Positions 46,708-54,848 are shown, counted from the first letter of the stretch. The stretch is DNA of 64,000 nt from Acetobacteraceae bacterium (GCA_009693865.1 SHWL01000001.1:41661-105660); one strand, 5' to 3'. Made by a program: numbers and translations. The notes: generated by a model not told the origin, from the letters alone.

Positions 46708-47910
46708 TCAAATAACCGCGGCGTCTTTCAGCCTTCGCAGTTCCGCCTCATCGAGTCCCAACAGTCCACGATAAATCTCGTCGTTGTGGGCGCCGAGTTC
46801 GGAGCCCAGAAAGTTCACTTTACCAGGCGTGGCACTCAATTTCGGAACGAGGTTGGGAACGGCCAGTTCGCCCACCCTCGGATCGTTCATTCGCAAGATA
46901 TTTTCTCGCGCCGCGTAATGCGGATCTTCAAAGATTTCGTCGATCGCATAAACCGGGCCGCAGGGCACCTGCGACGCTTCGCACATCTTCAGCAGATCGG
47001 CGCGATCGAATCCCCCGGTCCAGGCCGCGACTGTTTCGTCAACGATAGCGCGATCCCGCTCGCGCGCGGCGAGCGTGCCCCAGCTTGCTTCGTCCGCGAG
47101 ATCGGCTCGACCCATCGCCTCCGCCAGACGCGCAAAAATCTTGTCATTCGTGCAGGCGATGGCGATCCAACGGTTATCCTTGGTCGGGTAATGGCTGTGT
47201 GGAACGACGTTGACCGTTCCAGGCCCCATGCGTTGCCGGATATAGCCTTTGTATTGAAACGCGGGGGCCAACTCGTCCAGGATTCGAAAGATTGGTTCGT
47301 AGAGACCGATATCGATGAACTGCCCCTCACCGGTTTTTTGCCGTGCTTGCAACGCCAGTAGCGTGCCAAGCGCGCCGTAAAGTCCGGCCATGTAATCGGG
47401 GATGGTCGCGGAGCCTGGCGTCACCGGTGCCCGGTCCGGATACCCCGCCAAGAACGACAACCCGCCGAATGCATTCCCGATCCGTCCAAATCCTGGGCGG
47501 TCCTTGTACGGGCCGGTCTGACCGTATCCGGAAATCCGCACCATGATCAGCCGCGGATTGACCGCGTGCAGCACGTCCCACCCCAACCCCCAGCGCTCCA
47601 TCGTGCCGGGTTGGAAGTTTTCGATCAGAACATCGGATTGTTCGACCAACCGCTTGATCAGCACGACCCCGTCGGGTTTGCGCAGATCGAGCGTGATGCA
47701 TTTCTTATTGCGTGATTCCGACAACCAGGGCAGCGAGTCCCCGCAGTCGGTCATTGTTCCAAAACGCCTTGTCGCGTCGCCAACTCCCGGCAGTTCGACT
47801 TTTATGACGTCGGCGCCAAACTCCGCGAGTTGTGTCGCGGCGAAGGGTCCCGCGAGAAAGGATGCGACATCCAGAACCCGGCAACCCTGAAGGGCCTGTA
47901 CGTCGAACAT
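46708..47910 (-). CDS. Class III (CaiB/BaiF) CoA-transferase
   Basis: A 400-residue CoA-transferase, more distant from the tandem pair at 35768-38151. Family signatures are VLDVASFLAGPFAATQLAEFGADVIK, RNKKCITLDLRKPDG, and the likely catalytic Asp172 in ATIPDYMAG. Its ATG at 47910 shares a base with the stop of the CitE-like gene, so translation is coupled. It is last in an operon that reads thiolase, DUF35, CitE-like lyase, CoA-transferase, consistent with loading an acid onto CoA and then cleaving it. Confidence 0.9.
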   Translation of the reverse strand: MFDVQALQGCRVLDVASFLAGPFAATQLAEFGADVIKVELPGVGDATRRFGTMTDCGDSLPWLSESRNKKCITLDLRKPDGVVLIKRLVEQSDVLIENFQPGTMERWGLGWDVLHAVNPRLIMVRISGYGQTGPYKDRPGFGRIGNAFGGLSFLAGYPDRAPVTPGSATIPDYMAGLYGALGTLLALQARQKTGEGQFIDIGLYEPIFRILDELAPAFQYKGYIRQRMGPGTVNVVPHSHYPTKDNRWIAIACTNDKIFARLAEAMGRADLADEASWGTLAARERDRAIVDETVAAWTGGFDRADLLKMCEASQVPCGPVYAIDEIFEDPHYAARENILRMNDPRVGELAVPNLVPKLSATPGKVNFLGSELGAHNDEIYRGLLGLDEAELRRLKDAAVI

Positions 47911-48764
47911 CAATGGGCTCCTCGCGCGACGACCTGACGCGCGCGTTGAACGATGGGGTAATCAATGAATTGGCCATCCAATTGGATCGAAGCGAGACCT
48001 TTGGCCTCCGCCTCATCGAATGCCGCGATCACACGCCGAGCCCATGACAGTTGTTGATCGGACGGCGAGAAGGCGGCATTGGTGACGGCGATCTGATCGG
48101 GATGGATGCACATTTTGCCCTGGAACCCCAACGCGGCGGCCCGTTCCGCGGAGGCGGAAAATCCCTCGGCGTCGCGCAGGTCGACCCAGACGGTGTCGAG
48201 GGGTGGTTCAATTCCGGCGGCTCGTGATGCCATGACGACAGCGGATCGCGCCGGTAGCAATTCCTGTTCGTCACGGGACCAGGCCATGCCGAGGTCGAGC
48301 GTATAGTCTCCAGCCCCGAACGCCAACCGTTTGGCGCGCGATCCCGATGCGGCGATCGTTCCGATATCCCGCATGCCCAATGCGGTTTCGATGATGGGAA
48401 CGAGGTCGATCACGCCGTCTGGAAGGCCGCGGTCGCGTTCCAGATTCGATAAAACCCAGCCAACGGAGCGCAATTGATCCGCGGTCTCGACCTTCGGAAG
48501 AATGATTCCATCCAGACCCGGCCGCGCGACCGCGACAAGATCGGCATAACACCATTCCGTTGAGTATGCGTTCACCCGGACATAAAGCTTCCCGTGTCTG
48601 GGTCGCCGGAACGCATTAACCACCAGATCGCGGGTCGCGGGCTTTTCGCTGATGGCGACCGCGTCCTCCAGATCCAGGATGACCGCGTCGGCCGGGATGG
48701 TCAGCGCCTTTTCCACTCTGCGCGCATGGTTTCCCGGGGCGAACAAAAAACTTCGGAGCGCCAT
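47910..48764 (-). CDS. HpcH/HpaI aldolase/CitE-like lyase
   Basis: A 284-residue TIM-barrel lyase related to the citrate lyase beta subunit CitE, malyl-CoA lyase and L-malyl-CoA/beta-methylmalyl-CoA lyase. LRSFLFAPGNHARRVEKAL, ADAVILDLEDAVA (Mg2+-binding Asp/Glu region), KLYVRVNAYSTEW, VPIIETALGM (Glu ligand) and FGAGDYTLDLGM (Asp ligand) are visible. GKMCIHPDQIAVTN is the family's CoA-site block. Free-standing CitE-like proteins cleave or form hydroxyacyl-CoA thioesters such as citramalyl-CoA. Overlaps the following CoA-transferase by one base. Confidence 0.88.
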   Translation of the reverse strand: MALRSFLFAPGNHARRVEKALTIPADAVILDLEDAVAISEKPATRDLVVNAFRRPRHGKLYVRVNAYSTEWCYADLVAVARPGLDGIILPKVETADQLRSVGWVLSNLERDRGLPDGVIDLVPIIETALGMRDIGTIAASGSRAKRLAFGAGDYTLDLGMAWSRDEQELLPARSAVVMASRAAGIEPPLDTVWVDLRDAEGFSASAERAAALGFQGKMCIHPDQIAVTNAAFSPSDQQLSWARRVIAAFDEAEAKGLASIQLDGQFIDYPIVQRARQVVARGAH

Positions 48765-48913
48765 CAGTTCGCCTCTTCGACACGTTGCGCCGTTGTCAGC
48801 ACGTTTGGCGGGTGCCGGAGAATGTCGTCAGGTGTCATCGCAACCCGCCATTTTCAGCCACGCGCCGGACAATCCGGAACGGAAGCGCCGTAGTTAAACC
48901 GGGCGCCTCGCCC

Positions 48914-49435
48914 CTACTCTTGCGGATAGCGCCAGGGCTTGTCCGGCTGCTTCGCGGTCTCATCGATCGTCCATTGGGGCAACGACAGGCCGTCGGATAC
49001 GTCCGAGAACACCATCCGCACACGCGTCCCGATCCCCACCGATTTTACCACGTCCGGAGGCGCGAACTCGCCGTTGGGCAAGGTTAGGTTGGCGGCGACA
49101 CGCAGCGCGTCATCCTGGGTGGGTGCACCTTGTTGCGTGTCCAGTTGCACCAGCAACACCATATACGGCGTCTTCGCCCGGAACGCCGGCTGAATGGCGT
49201 GATGCACTTCCAGGTAGGAGTAAACCTCGCCCTTCCCCTCGACCGGTGCCCATGTCGCGTTCCCGCTGGCGCAGAATGGGCAGGCCGTTGTCGGCGGGTA
49301 TCGCAGCAGCGCGCAGTCGTCGCATTTCTGCAGATGAAACTTGTGCTCGGCGCAATGTTTGAAATAGCCGAGATTCTCACCGTCGAGGTCGTCGATCGAC
49401 AGCGCCATTCCCATATAGTCGCCTCTGATGGCCAT
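48914..49435 (-). CDS. DUF35 Zn-ribbon/OB-fold acyl-CoA-binding protein
   Basis: A 173-residue protein with a rubredoxin-like zinc ribbon. The Cys pairs CDDC and CPFC are near residues 45 and 60. The OB-fold follows with GEVYSYLEVHHAIQPAFRAKTPYMVLLV. DUF35 proteins are obligate partners of thiolase-like enzymes, for example in steroid side-chain cleavage (ChsH2 with the thiolase-fold aldolase Ltp2). It is coded directly after the thiolase gene (14-base gap) with a strong GGGAGG site, so the two almost certainly form a complex. A 149-base spacer with no evident gene separates it from the CitE-like gene. Confidence 0.9.
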   Translation of the reverse strand: MAIRGDYMGMALSIDDLDGENLGYFKHCAEHKFHLQKCDDCALLRYPPTTACPFCASGNATWAPVEGKGEVYSYLEVHHAIQPAFRAKTPYMVLLVQLDTQQGAPTQDDALRVAANLTLPNGEFAPPDVVKSVGIGTRVRMVFSDVSDGLSLPQWTIDETAKQPDKPWRYPQE

Positions 49436-49449
49436 TGCCTTATCCTCCC

Positions 49450-50709
49450 TTAGAAGCCGCGCCGCATGACCATGGCCGATCCCGTCGCCGGGTTGGCCCA
49501 CCCGAGATTGGCGGTGACTTCAACATCTTTCACCGCGCGGCAGCCACCCTCGCGGTGGTCGTGGGTATGCACCCGTTTGCCGTCCGGTCCCATCGGACAC
49601 GAGTCATCGACGTCACCCCGCAGTTGGCGCACATTTTCGATGACCATGTTCATGCCGTGCGTATAAGCCTCGCACAAATGGCCGCCGGAGGTGTTCTGCG
49701 GCCGCCTGCCGCCCAGGCGCGTGATGCCGGAGGAAACGTACTCGCCACCTTCGCCCTTCTTGCAGAAGCCGTAATCTTCCAACTGCAACATCGAGGTGAA
49801 AGTGAACGCGTCGTAGGCGCCGACCGCGTCGATGTCCTCAGGCCCGACGCCGGCGTTCGGCCACAGGATGTCCTTCGCGTAATATCCGGCGACGCGAGAG
49901 ATCGGGCCATGCTGATAGTGCATATCCAGACGCGGTTTGCTGCAACGTCCGACGATGCCGCGGATCAGCGGAGATTTATGGCGGAGATCTTTCGCGCGGT
50001 CAGCGCGGGTCACGATGATCGCCGTGCCGTTGTCCGTCTCCACGCAGCAATCCAGCAGATGCAGCGGCTTGCAGATGATCCGGCTGCTCAGAACTTCGTC
50101 CACGGTGAAGCGCTTCTTGTAATAGGCTTTGGGGTTGTTCGACGCGTGTTCGGAGTGCACGACCTTCACCATCGCCACCTGCTCGGGCTTCGTGCCATAT
50201 TCATACATGTGACGCATGAAGGTTGGCGCGAAATTCTGACCCGCGCTCTGCCAGCCATAGGCACGATTGTGCAGCATATCGCCATTCACCGGCGCGGCGG
50301 ATCGGGCGCCGGTCCCACCGATGCGGACCTGAGAAAATCCGTTCATCGCCCGGAATATCGCGACACAATTGCACAATCCGGCTTCCATGACGCCGATGGC
50401 GATGCCAATCAGCGCCTCGGTCGAGGAACCGCCGCCCATGCAATCCATGTAGAAATTCAGCCGCGCTCCGATGTCGCCCGCCATGAACGTCGACGGTGTC
50501 GAGTCATTACCCGAATACGACAGCATTCCATCGATATCGGAGGGCTTCAGGCCGGCGTCCGCGATCGCGTTGCGCAACGCCCAGGTGCCGAGGGCGCGCG
50601 TGGTTTTGCCGGAGCCCCGGGTATAGGTGGTCTCACCCACCCCAACGATGGCATATTTGTCGCGCAAATACTTGGGTGTGGATACATCGGTATCGGCGGG
50701 TAGTGGCAT
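49450..50709 (-). CDS. Thiolase-fold protein (SCP2-thiolase/Ltp2-like), probable aldolase or lipid-transfer type
   Basis: A 419-residue thiolase-superfamily protein beginning with YAIVGVGETTYTRGSG. The nucleophile loop reads DCMGGGSSTEA, with Gly in place of the thiolase Cys. The regions GAYDAFTFTSMLQLEDYGFC and NTSGGHLCEAYTHGMN match SCP2-thiolase-like proteins that work with DUF35. In this clade Ltp2 acts as an acyl-CoA retro-aldolase and needs no nucleophilic Cys. A similar carbon-carbon lyase role is inferred here. It is the first gene of the minus-strand operon leading to DUF35, CitE-like and CoA-transferase genes. Confidence 0.85.
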   Translation of the reverse strand: MPLPADTDVSTPKYLRDKYAIVGVGETTYTRGSGKTTRALGTWALRNAIADAGLKPSDIDGMLSYSGNDSTPSTFMAGDIGARLNFYMDCMGGGSSTEALIGIAIGVMEAGLCNCVAIFRAMNGFSQVRIGGTGARSAAPVNGDMLHNRAYGWQSAGQNFAPTFMRHMYEYGTKPEQVAMVKVVHSEHASNNPKAYYKKRFTVDEVLSSRIICKPLHLLDCCVETDNGTAIIVTRADRAKDLRHKSPLIRGIVGRCSKPRLDMHYQHGPISRVAGYYAKDILWPNAGVGPEDIDAVGAYDAFTFTSMLQLEDYGFCKKGEGGEYVSSGITRLGGRRPQNTSGGHLCEAYTHGMNMVIENVRQLRGDVDDSCPMGPDGKRVHTHDHREGGCRAVKDVEVTANLGWANPATGSAMVMRRGF

Positions 50710-50822
50710 GTCCGTTCTCCCCTTCGTTCTGTCCGTCTCGGAACAGGCTGGCCCCGGGAGGCCCGCCCGTCAATCTCCGGCGCACACCCCTGTAGAGCGC
50801 GCGGTTGTTGTCCGCTGTTTGT

Positions 50823-50840
50823 AGCGCGTGAGTTGTCCGC
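50823..50840 (+). repeat. Left 18-bp perfect inverted repeat of the IS remnant
   Basis: Sequence AGCGCGTGAGTTGTCCGC. An exact inverted copy is at 51723-51740. A related TGTCCGC sits about 25 bases further out at each end, giving the element paired subterminal repeats. Confidence 0.85.
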
Positions 50841-50905
50841 ATTATTCGCGATCTGTTCTGGAGATCGCGAATGCGCCGGCACCTTTGTCCTGTGGGAGGC
50901 ACACG

Positions 50906-51671
50906 TGAGGCGTTTCCTGGAGGCGCTCGACCGCCATAAGAAAGGTCATCTGACCGCCGAGGAAGCGGACGAATTGCTGGGTCTGTCCGCCCGCCACTTC
51001 CGCCGCCAGCGCGTCCGTTAAGAGACCGAAGGTATCGACGGTCTGCGCGACAAACGGCTCGGCCGTGTTTCGAACCGCCGGGCTCCGGAGAGCGAGCTGG
51101 AACGGATGCGGCGTTTGTACGGCGAGGGATACAAGGACTTCACGGTCAAACACTTTCACGAGGAACTGCGCCGCCATCACGACTACACCCTGGACTACAC
51201 GGTCACGCGCCTGACGTTGCAGAGGTCGGGCGATGTGAAGGCCGGGGCCGGATGGAGCGCGTGTTCCTGACGTTGCAACAGCGGCTTGTGCCGGTGTTGC
51301 GCCGTGCCGGTGTCCTGACGACGGCGGCCGCGAATGATTATCTGCGCGAGATTTATGTTCCCGGGCATAACGCGCGGTTCGGCAAGGAGGCGGCGGAACC
51401 GGGCAGCGCGTTCGTATCCCGTGCCGGTATCGCCTTGGCCGAAGTGTTGTGCGTTCAGGAGGATCGTCAGGTCGGGCGGGACAATTGCGTGTCCTGGTCA
51501 GGCCGGTCACTGCAAATCCCGGAGCAGCGGCACCGCCGTCATTACGTGAAGGCGGTGGTGTGCGTGCATGAATACCCCGATGGACGGCTGGCGATCTTCG
51601 ACGGACCGCGCTGTCTTGTCCGCTTCGATGCCGAAGGAGTTCCGATCGATGAACCAACGCCCGCCGCGTGA
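50906..51671 (+). pseudogene. ISNCY-type transposase pseudogene
   Basis: Fragments of one transposase. The first part, from GTG at 50906, has a helix-turn-helix region (GHLTAEEADELLGLSARHFR). After an in-frame stop at about 51019 it continues with LERMRRLYGEGYKDFTVKHF. The frame then changes near 51250, and the C-terminal part follows, from MERVFLTLQQRLVPVLRR (51252-51671). The piece that should hold the DDE catalytic core between these two parts is missing, so no active enzyme can be made. The pattern is point decay plus internal deletion. Confidence 0.7.
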
Positions 51672-51722
51672 GCCGGTCCGCCAGGTTGTCCTGAGCCTGG
51701 CAAGGCTGGCCGTCGAGGACAG

Positions 51723-51740
51723 GCGGACAACTCACGCGCT
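51723..51740 (-). repeat. Right 18-bp perfect inverted repeat of the IS remnant
   Basis: Exact reverse complement of 50823-50840. It is followed outward by GGCGGACATC, a related subterminal copy of the GTCCGC core. Confidence 0.85.
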
Positions 51741-51866
51741 TCCAAAGGCGGACATCTTTACGCGTCACCGACAGCCGCGATGTCGAAATTTACCGCGCGC
51801 TCGGGAGCTGGAGTCGATTGGGGCTTGTCTGGCGAGGCGTGGTGGGCTACTTCCCCGCCCCTGGAT

Positions 51867-51943
51867 GCGCCCGTAGCTCAATTGGATAGAGCACCAGACT
51901 ACGAATCTGGGGGTTGGAAGTTCGAGTCTTTCCGGGCGCGCCA
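51867..51943 (+). tRNA. tRNA-Arg (ACG)
   Basis: Complete cloverleaf. Acceptor stem GCGCCCG/CGGGCGC, normal D-arm (GTAGCTCAATTGGATAGAGC), anticodon stem CCAGA/TCTGG with loop CTACGAA (anticodon ACG, read as ICG after deamination), T-loop TTCGAGT, and an encoded terminal CCA at 51941-51943. It lies about 95 bases to the right of the IS remnant. tRNA genes are common integration sites, but no attachment repeat was seen. Confidence 0.97.
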
Positions 51944-52092
51944 GTTTCGACGGCAATCGCGACACCATTCGCCAGATTTGATCTGACCGCCCTACCGCCC
52001 GAACCCCTGCCCTCCGTCCACCTGCGCGACCTGCGCGGTGCCAGTTCACCGGCCGCAAGGCGAAGAACAGCGGAACACGCGCCACTTCGTGG

Positions 52093-52126
52093 GACGGCCT
52101 GACCGGCCCCGCCTGTTCAGGCCGTC
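52093..52126. repeat. Perfect 10-bp inverted repeat downstream of tRNA-Arg
   Basis: GACGGCCTGA (52093-52102) and TCAGGCCGTC (52117-52126) flank a 14-base loop. It lies inside the 317-base gene-free stretch 51944-52260 between tRNA-Arg and the solute-binding protein. It may be a terminator for the tRNA (no T-tract follows) or an operator for the next gene. Nothing else was recognised in that gap. Confidence 0.5.
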
Positions 52127-52260
52127 GGGGCAACATTCTGCTTGCGCCAAACCTCGGATTGTTGGGGGCGGGTCGGCAGCAGCCGATTGACTCCGCCTCT
52201 TCCGTACGCACTCTGGCGCCACCGCCACTGGCACCGCCTGGCGGCACGAAGGAGAACACG

Positions 52261-53847
52261 ATGCGTCTGGCTTTTTTGTTGCTGATCGCGATGATGTCGC
52301 TGGCCGCCACGGGCGCGCCGGCCCAACAAACCGGCGGTATTCTGCGTGTGACGCACCGTGATAGTCCGGCCAGCATGTCGATCCATGAGGAAGGCACCAA
52401 CTCGGTCATCACGCCGATGATGGCTGTCTTCAACAACCTGGTGATCTACGACCAGCACGTGAAGCAAAACAGCCTGACCTCGATCGTCCCCGAACTGGCC
52501 ACGTCCTGGTCCTGGAACGAGGACCAGACGCGGCTGACCTTCAAACTGCGGGATGGCGTCAAATGGCATGATGGCCAGCCGTTTACCGCCAAGGACGTGG
52601 AATGCACCTGGAACAAGCTGACGGGCAAATCGGCCGATAAGTTCCGGTTGAATTTCCGCGCGTCCTGGTACGCGAATCTGGCCGAGGTCACTCCGTCCGG
52701 GGATTTTGAGGTCACGTTTCATCTGAAACGGCCGCAGCCGGCGTTCCTCGCGCTGCTCGCGGCCGGCTATTCGGTGGTCTATCCCTGCCATGTGCCGTCC
52801 AATACGATGCGCACGCGGCCCATCGGCACGGGACCTTTCAAACTGACCGAGTTCAAGGCAAACGATTCGATCCGGTTCACGCGCAATCCGGATTACTGGA
52901 AGCCGGGCCTGCCGTATCTGGATGGCATCGAATATACGATCATCCCTAACCGCTCGACCGCCATCCTGGCCTTTGCCGCCAACAAATTCGACGTGACCTT
53001 TCCATTCGAGATCACGATCCCACTGGTGAAGGACGTAATGGCCCAGGCGCCTCAGGCGATCTGCGAGGTCGCGTCCGCCAATGTCAGCACCAACCTGCTG
53101 GTGAACAACGAGAAACCACCCTTCGATAATCCCGCCATTCGCCGCGCCATGGCCTTGACGCTGGATCGTGCCGCGTTCATCGACATTTTGTCCGAAGGCA
53201 AGAACGATGCGGGTGGGGCGATGCTGCCACCGCCTGAAGGCATCTGGGGTATGCCGTCCGAAATGCTACGCACGCTGCCGGGGTACGGCGCCGATGTGGA
53301 ACAGAACCGGGAAGCGGGGCGGCGGATCATGCGCGAGCTTGGCTACGGCCCGGACAAGCGGCTGGCGATCAAGGTCTCGACCCGGAACATAGGACCCTAC
53401 AAGGATCCGGCGGTGGTGCTGATCGACCAATTGAAGCAGGTGTATATCGACGGCGAGCTGGAGGTCATCGACACCTCCATTTGGTTTCCGAAAGTCACGC
53501 GAAAAGACTTCGCCGTCGCGCTGAACCTGACCGGCAGTGCCGTTGACGATCCGGATCAGCAATTTTTCGAAAACTATGCCTGCGGTGCGACACGGAATTA
53601 CAACGGGTACTGTAACAAGGAAATCGACGCGCTGATCGCCCGCCAATCCGCCGAGCTCGATCAGGACAAGCGCCGGCGGATGGTGTGGGAGATCGACCGG
53701 CGGCTACAGGAGGACGTGGCACGGCCGATCATTTTCCACGGAAGATCGGCGACGTGCTGGCACCCGCGGGTGAAGAATATCACGATCATGATCAACAGCC
53801 TCTATAACGGCTGGCGGTTCGACGATGTTTGGCTGGCTAAGGAGTAG
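52261..53847 (+). CDS. ABC transporter solute-binding protein, peptide/opine family (SBP family 5)
   Basis: Periplasmic solute-binding protein of 528 residues. It has a clear signal peptide (MRLAFLLLIAMMSLAATGAPA, cleaved near residue 19-21). The family blocks are LATSWSWNEDQTRLTFKLRDGVKWHDG, GTGPFKLTEFKANDSI, DNPAIRRAMALTLDR and the C-terminal PRVKNITIMINSLYNGWRFDDVWL. Members deliver oligopeptides, nickel, opines or similar to an ABC permease. No permease or ATPase gene is adjacent, so it may serve a transporter encoded elsewhere. AAGGAG lies 9 bases before the ATG. Confidence 0.92.
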   Translation: MRLAFLLLIAMMSLAATGAPAQQTGGILRVTHRDSPASMSIHEEGTNSVITPMMAVFNNLVIYDQHVKQNSLTSIVPELATSWSWNEDQTRLTFKLRDGVKWHDGQPFTAKDVECTWNKLTGKSADKFRLNFRASWYANLAEVTPSGDFEVTFHLKRPQPAFLALLAAGYSVVYPCHVPSNTMRTRPIGTGPFKLTEFKANDSIRFTRNPDYWKPGLPYLDGIEYTIIPNRSTAILAFAANKFDVTFPFEITIPLVKDVMAQAPQAICEVASANVSTNLLVNNEKPPFDNPAIRRAMALTLDRAAFIDILSEGKNDAGGAMLPPPEGIWGMPSEMLRTLPGYGADVEQNREAGRRIMRELGYGPDKRLAIKVSTRNIGPYKDPAVVLIDQLKQVYIDGELEVIDTSIWFPKVTRKDFAVALNLTGSAVDDPDQQFFENYACGATRNYNGYCNKEIDALIARQSAELDQDKRRRMVWEIDRRLQEDVARPIIFHGRSATCWHPRVKNITIMINSLYNGWRFDDVWLAKE

Positions 53848-53900
53848 GGGGCTCGCCGGAGCAGTTGATGATCAGGAGCGCCTCAGATGGGCAGGGTCTT

Positions 53901-53931
53901 ACGCTGGGAATCCGCGCAAACTCTATAATTT
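53901..53931 (+). promoter_or_regulatory. Candidate sigma-70 promoter with consensus -10
   Basis: A perfect TATAAT at 53926-53931 with TTACGC (53901-53906) 19 bases before it, about 30 bases upstream of the small gene at 53962. In this GC-rich window such an exact -10 box is rare. The -35 match is weak and the spacing is on the long side. Confidence 0.45.
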
Positions 53932-53961
53932 CCACGCGATTTCTGCATGGAAGGGCTCACG

Positions 53962-54174
53962 ATGGCGGTTACCAGCTTTGATATGGACGAAAAGACGGTC
54001 GCGCTGATTGAGCGGCTACGCGGGGCCTTCGGGGTCAAGACCAACGCCGCGGTGATCCGCAAAGCTCTGGCGTTGGCAAATGTTGCCAGCCGCCATACCG
54101 ACGTCGACGGCTCCATCACCATCGCCGCGACCGAAGATGGCAAGCCTGCCGTGAAGGTCTTGCTTGCCGGCTGA
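53962..54174 (+). CDS. Small ribbon-helix-helix-like protein
   Basis: A 70-residue protein beginning MAVTSFDMDEKTVALIERLR. It has a short strand followed by two helices with the pattern FGVKTNAAVIRKALALANVAS, typical of RHH/CopG-type DNA-binding or antitoxin folds. The C-terminal part is a predicted beta-hairpin (SITIAATEDGKPAVKVLL). GGAAGGG precedes the ATG, and a consensus -10 box lies just upstream. The next gene overlaps its 3' end. A regulator or antitoxin-like role is possible, but no toxin is recognised. Confidence 0.6.
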   Translation: MAVTSFDMDEKTVALIERLRGAFGVKTNAAVIRKALALANVASRHTDVDGSITIAATEDGKPAVKVLLAG

Positions 54175-54523
54175 CCCGGTGGCGTTGAATTCGGTGGAAA
54201 AGGTCAGCCTCGACACGGCGGCGGCGCGAGACATTGGGCCGGTCGCCGAACGGATCGCACTGCAAGACGCCGATCTCCCGCAATGGATGGCCCGGCGCAT
54301 TGTCTGGACATTCATCGCTGGCAACCTGGCGACGCTGGCCGCGCTTGGCGCTCTGGCTTTGCTGGACCAAGTGAATATCGGTCGGCACCTGATTGCGCCA
54401 GGCGATCGCATCGTCAGTTATCAGGTGGTCATGGCATTGTTGGGGGCGACGACGGTGCCGATCGGGACGATCGCGGCCATCATCGCACGATATTTGTTCC
54501 CTGGGCGAACGCGCGAGGGGTAG
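54164..54523 (+). CDS. Small two-helix membrane protein of unknown function
   Basis: A 119-residue protein with two strongly hydrophobic helices, about residues 46-66 and 85-110 (FIAGNLATLAALGALALLD and VVMALLGATTVPIGTIAAI). It starts with TTG at 54164, overlapping the upstream gene by 11 bases; a GTG at 54179 is an alternative. The N-terminal 40 residues are soluble. I do not recognise the family. Overlap with the RHH-like gene implies co-expression. Confidence 0.55.
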   Translation: MPADPVALNSVEKVSLDTAAARDIGPVAERIALQDADLPQWMARRIVWTFIAGNLATLAALGALALLDQVNIGRHLIAPGDRIVSYQVVMALLGATTVPIGTIAAIIARYLFPGRTREG

Positions 54524-54537
54524 CGGGATCCGTCCGG

Positions 54538-54756
54538 TCAGACCCGGAACACCCGCATCGTCTCGTCCCCGCGGTGGTTGATGGCCTTCACGGCTACTCG
54601 ACCGGATCTTGGGGGAGGGAAAGGGCGGCTCTCGGTACGGTAGAGCTTGGCCCAGGCGTCGTCGTCGATGTCGACTCGGAGGGCGGCTTTCAGTTTCTCG
54701 AAAGGGTCTTCGCCGCCAAGCAAACAGGCGTGGCGGACGAAGAAACTTTCGCTGTC
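54538..54756 (-). pseudogene. C-terminal remnant of a type III restriction-modification methylase (Mod)
   Basis: The minus-strand frame reads DSESFFVRHACLLGGEDPF..., continues with a segment containing WAKLYRTESRPF and SGRVAVKAINHRGDE, and ends MRVFRV. This is the usual C-terminus of Mod-like DNA-adenine methylases. A stop codon at 54757-54759 cuts it off, and no methylase catalytic motif or Res gene is found upstream or downstream. About 73 residues remain of a protein of perhaps 500-900. It is a non-functional stub left by deletion. Confidence 0.6.
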
Positions 54757-54848
54757 TTAATCGTTGTCGAGACCAGCAGGCGATGCCATGATTTGCATCG
54801 CCTGAGGCGCGGTAGGTGCGCGGATTGCTCCGCGCCCAGGGGCGCCAA

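Larger units (their letters stand above)
50791..51773. mobile_element. Decayed insertion sequence, ISNCY (IS1202-like) type, internally deleted
   Basis: A 983-bp element with terminal inverted repeats of about 50 bp. Both outer ends begin TGT, both have a TGTCCGC at the same distance, and an inner 18-bp repeat is perfect (50823-50840 with 51723-51740). Between them lies a broken transposase of the ISNCY type. Intact relatives are about 1.6 kb or longer, so 600 or more bases are missing, including the catalytic core. No target-site duplication is evident in the flanks. It lies between the thiolase operon promoter and tRNA-Arg. Confidence 0.65.

Noticed and set aside
49435..50703. A 422-codon plus-strand frame
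   Set aside because: Antisense to the thiolase-like gene over its full length; product is His/Arg-rich and without a domain.
50842..51768. A 308-codon minus-strand frame
   Set aside because: Lies across the broken transposase and the IS repeats in antisense; no protein family features.
51867..51943. tRNA-Arg as an integration site for a genomic island
   Set aside because: No integrase and no copy of the tRNA 3' end was found within the window, so an attachment site cannot be supported.
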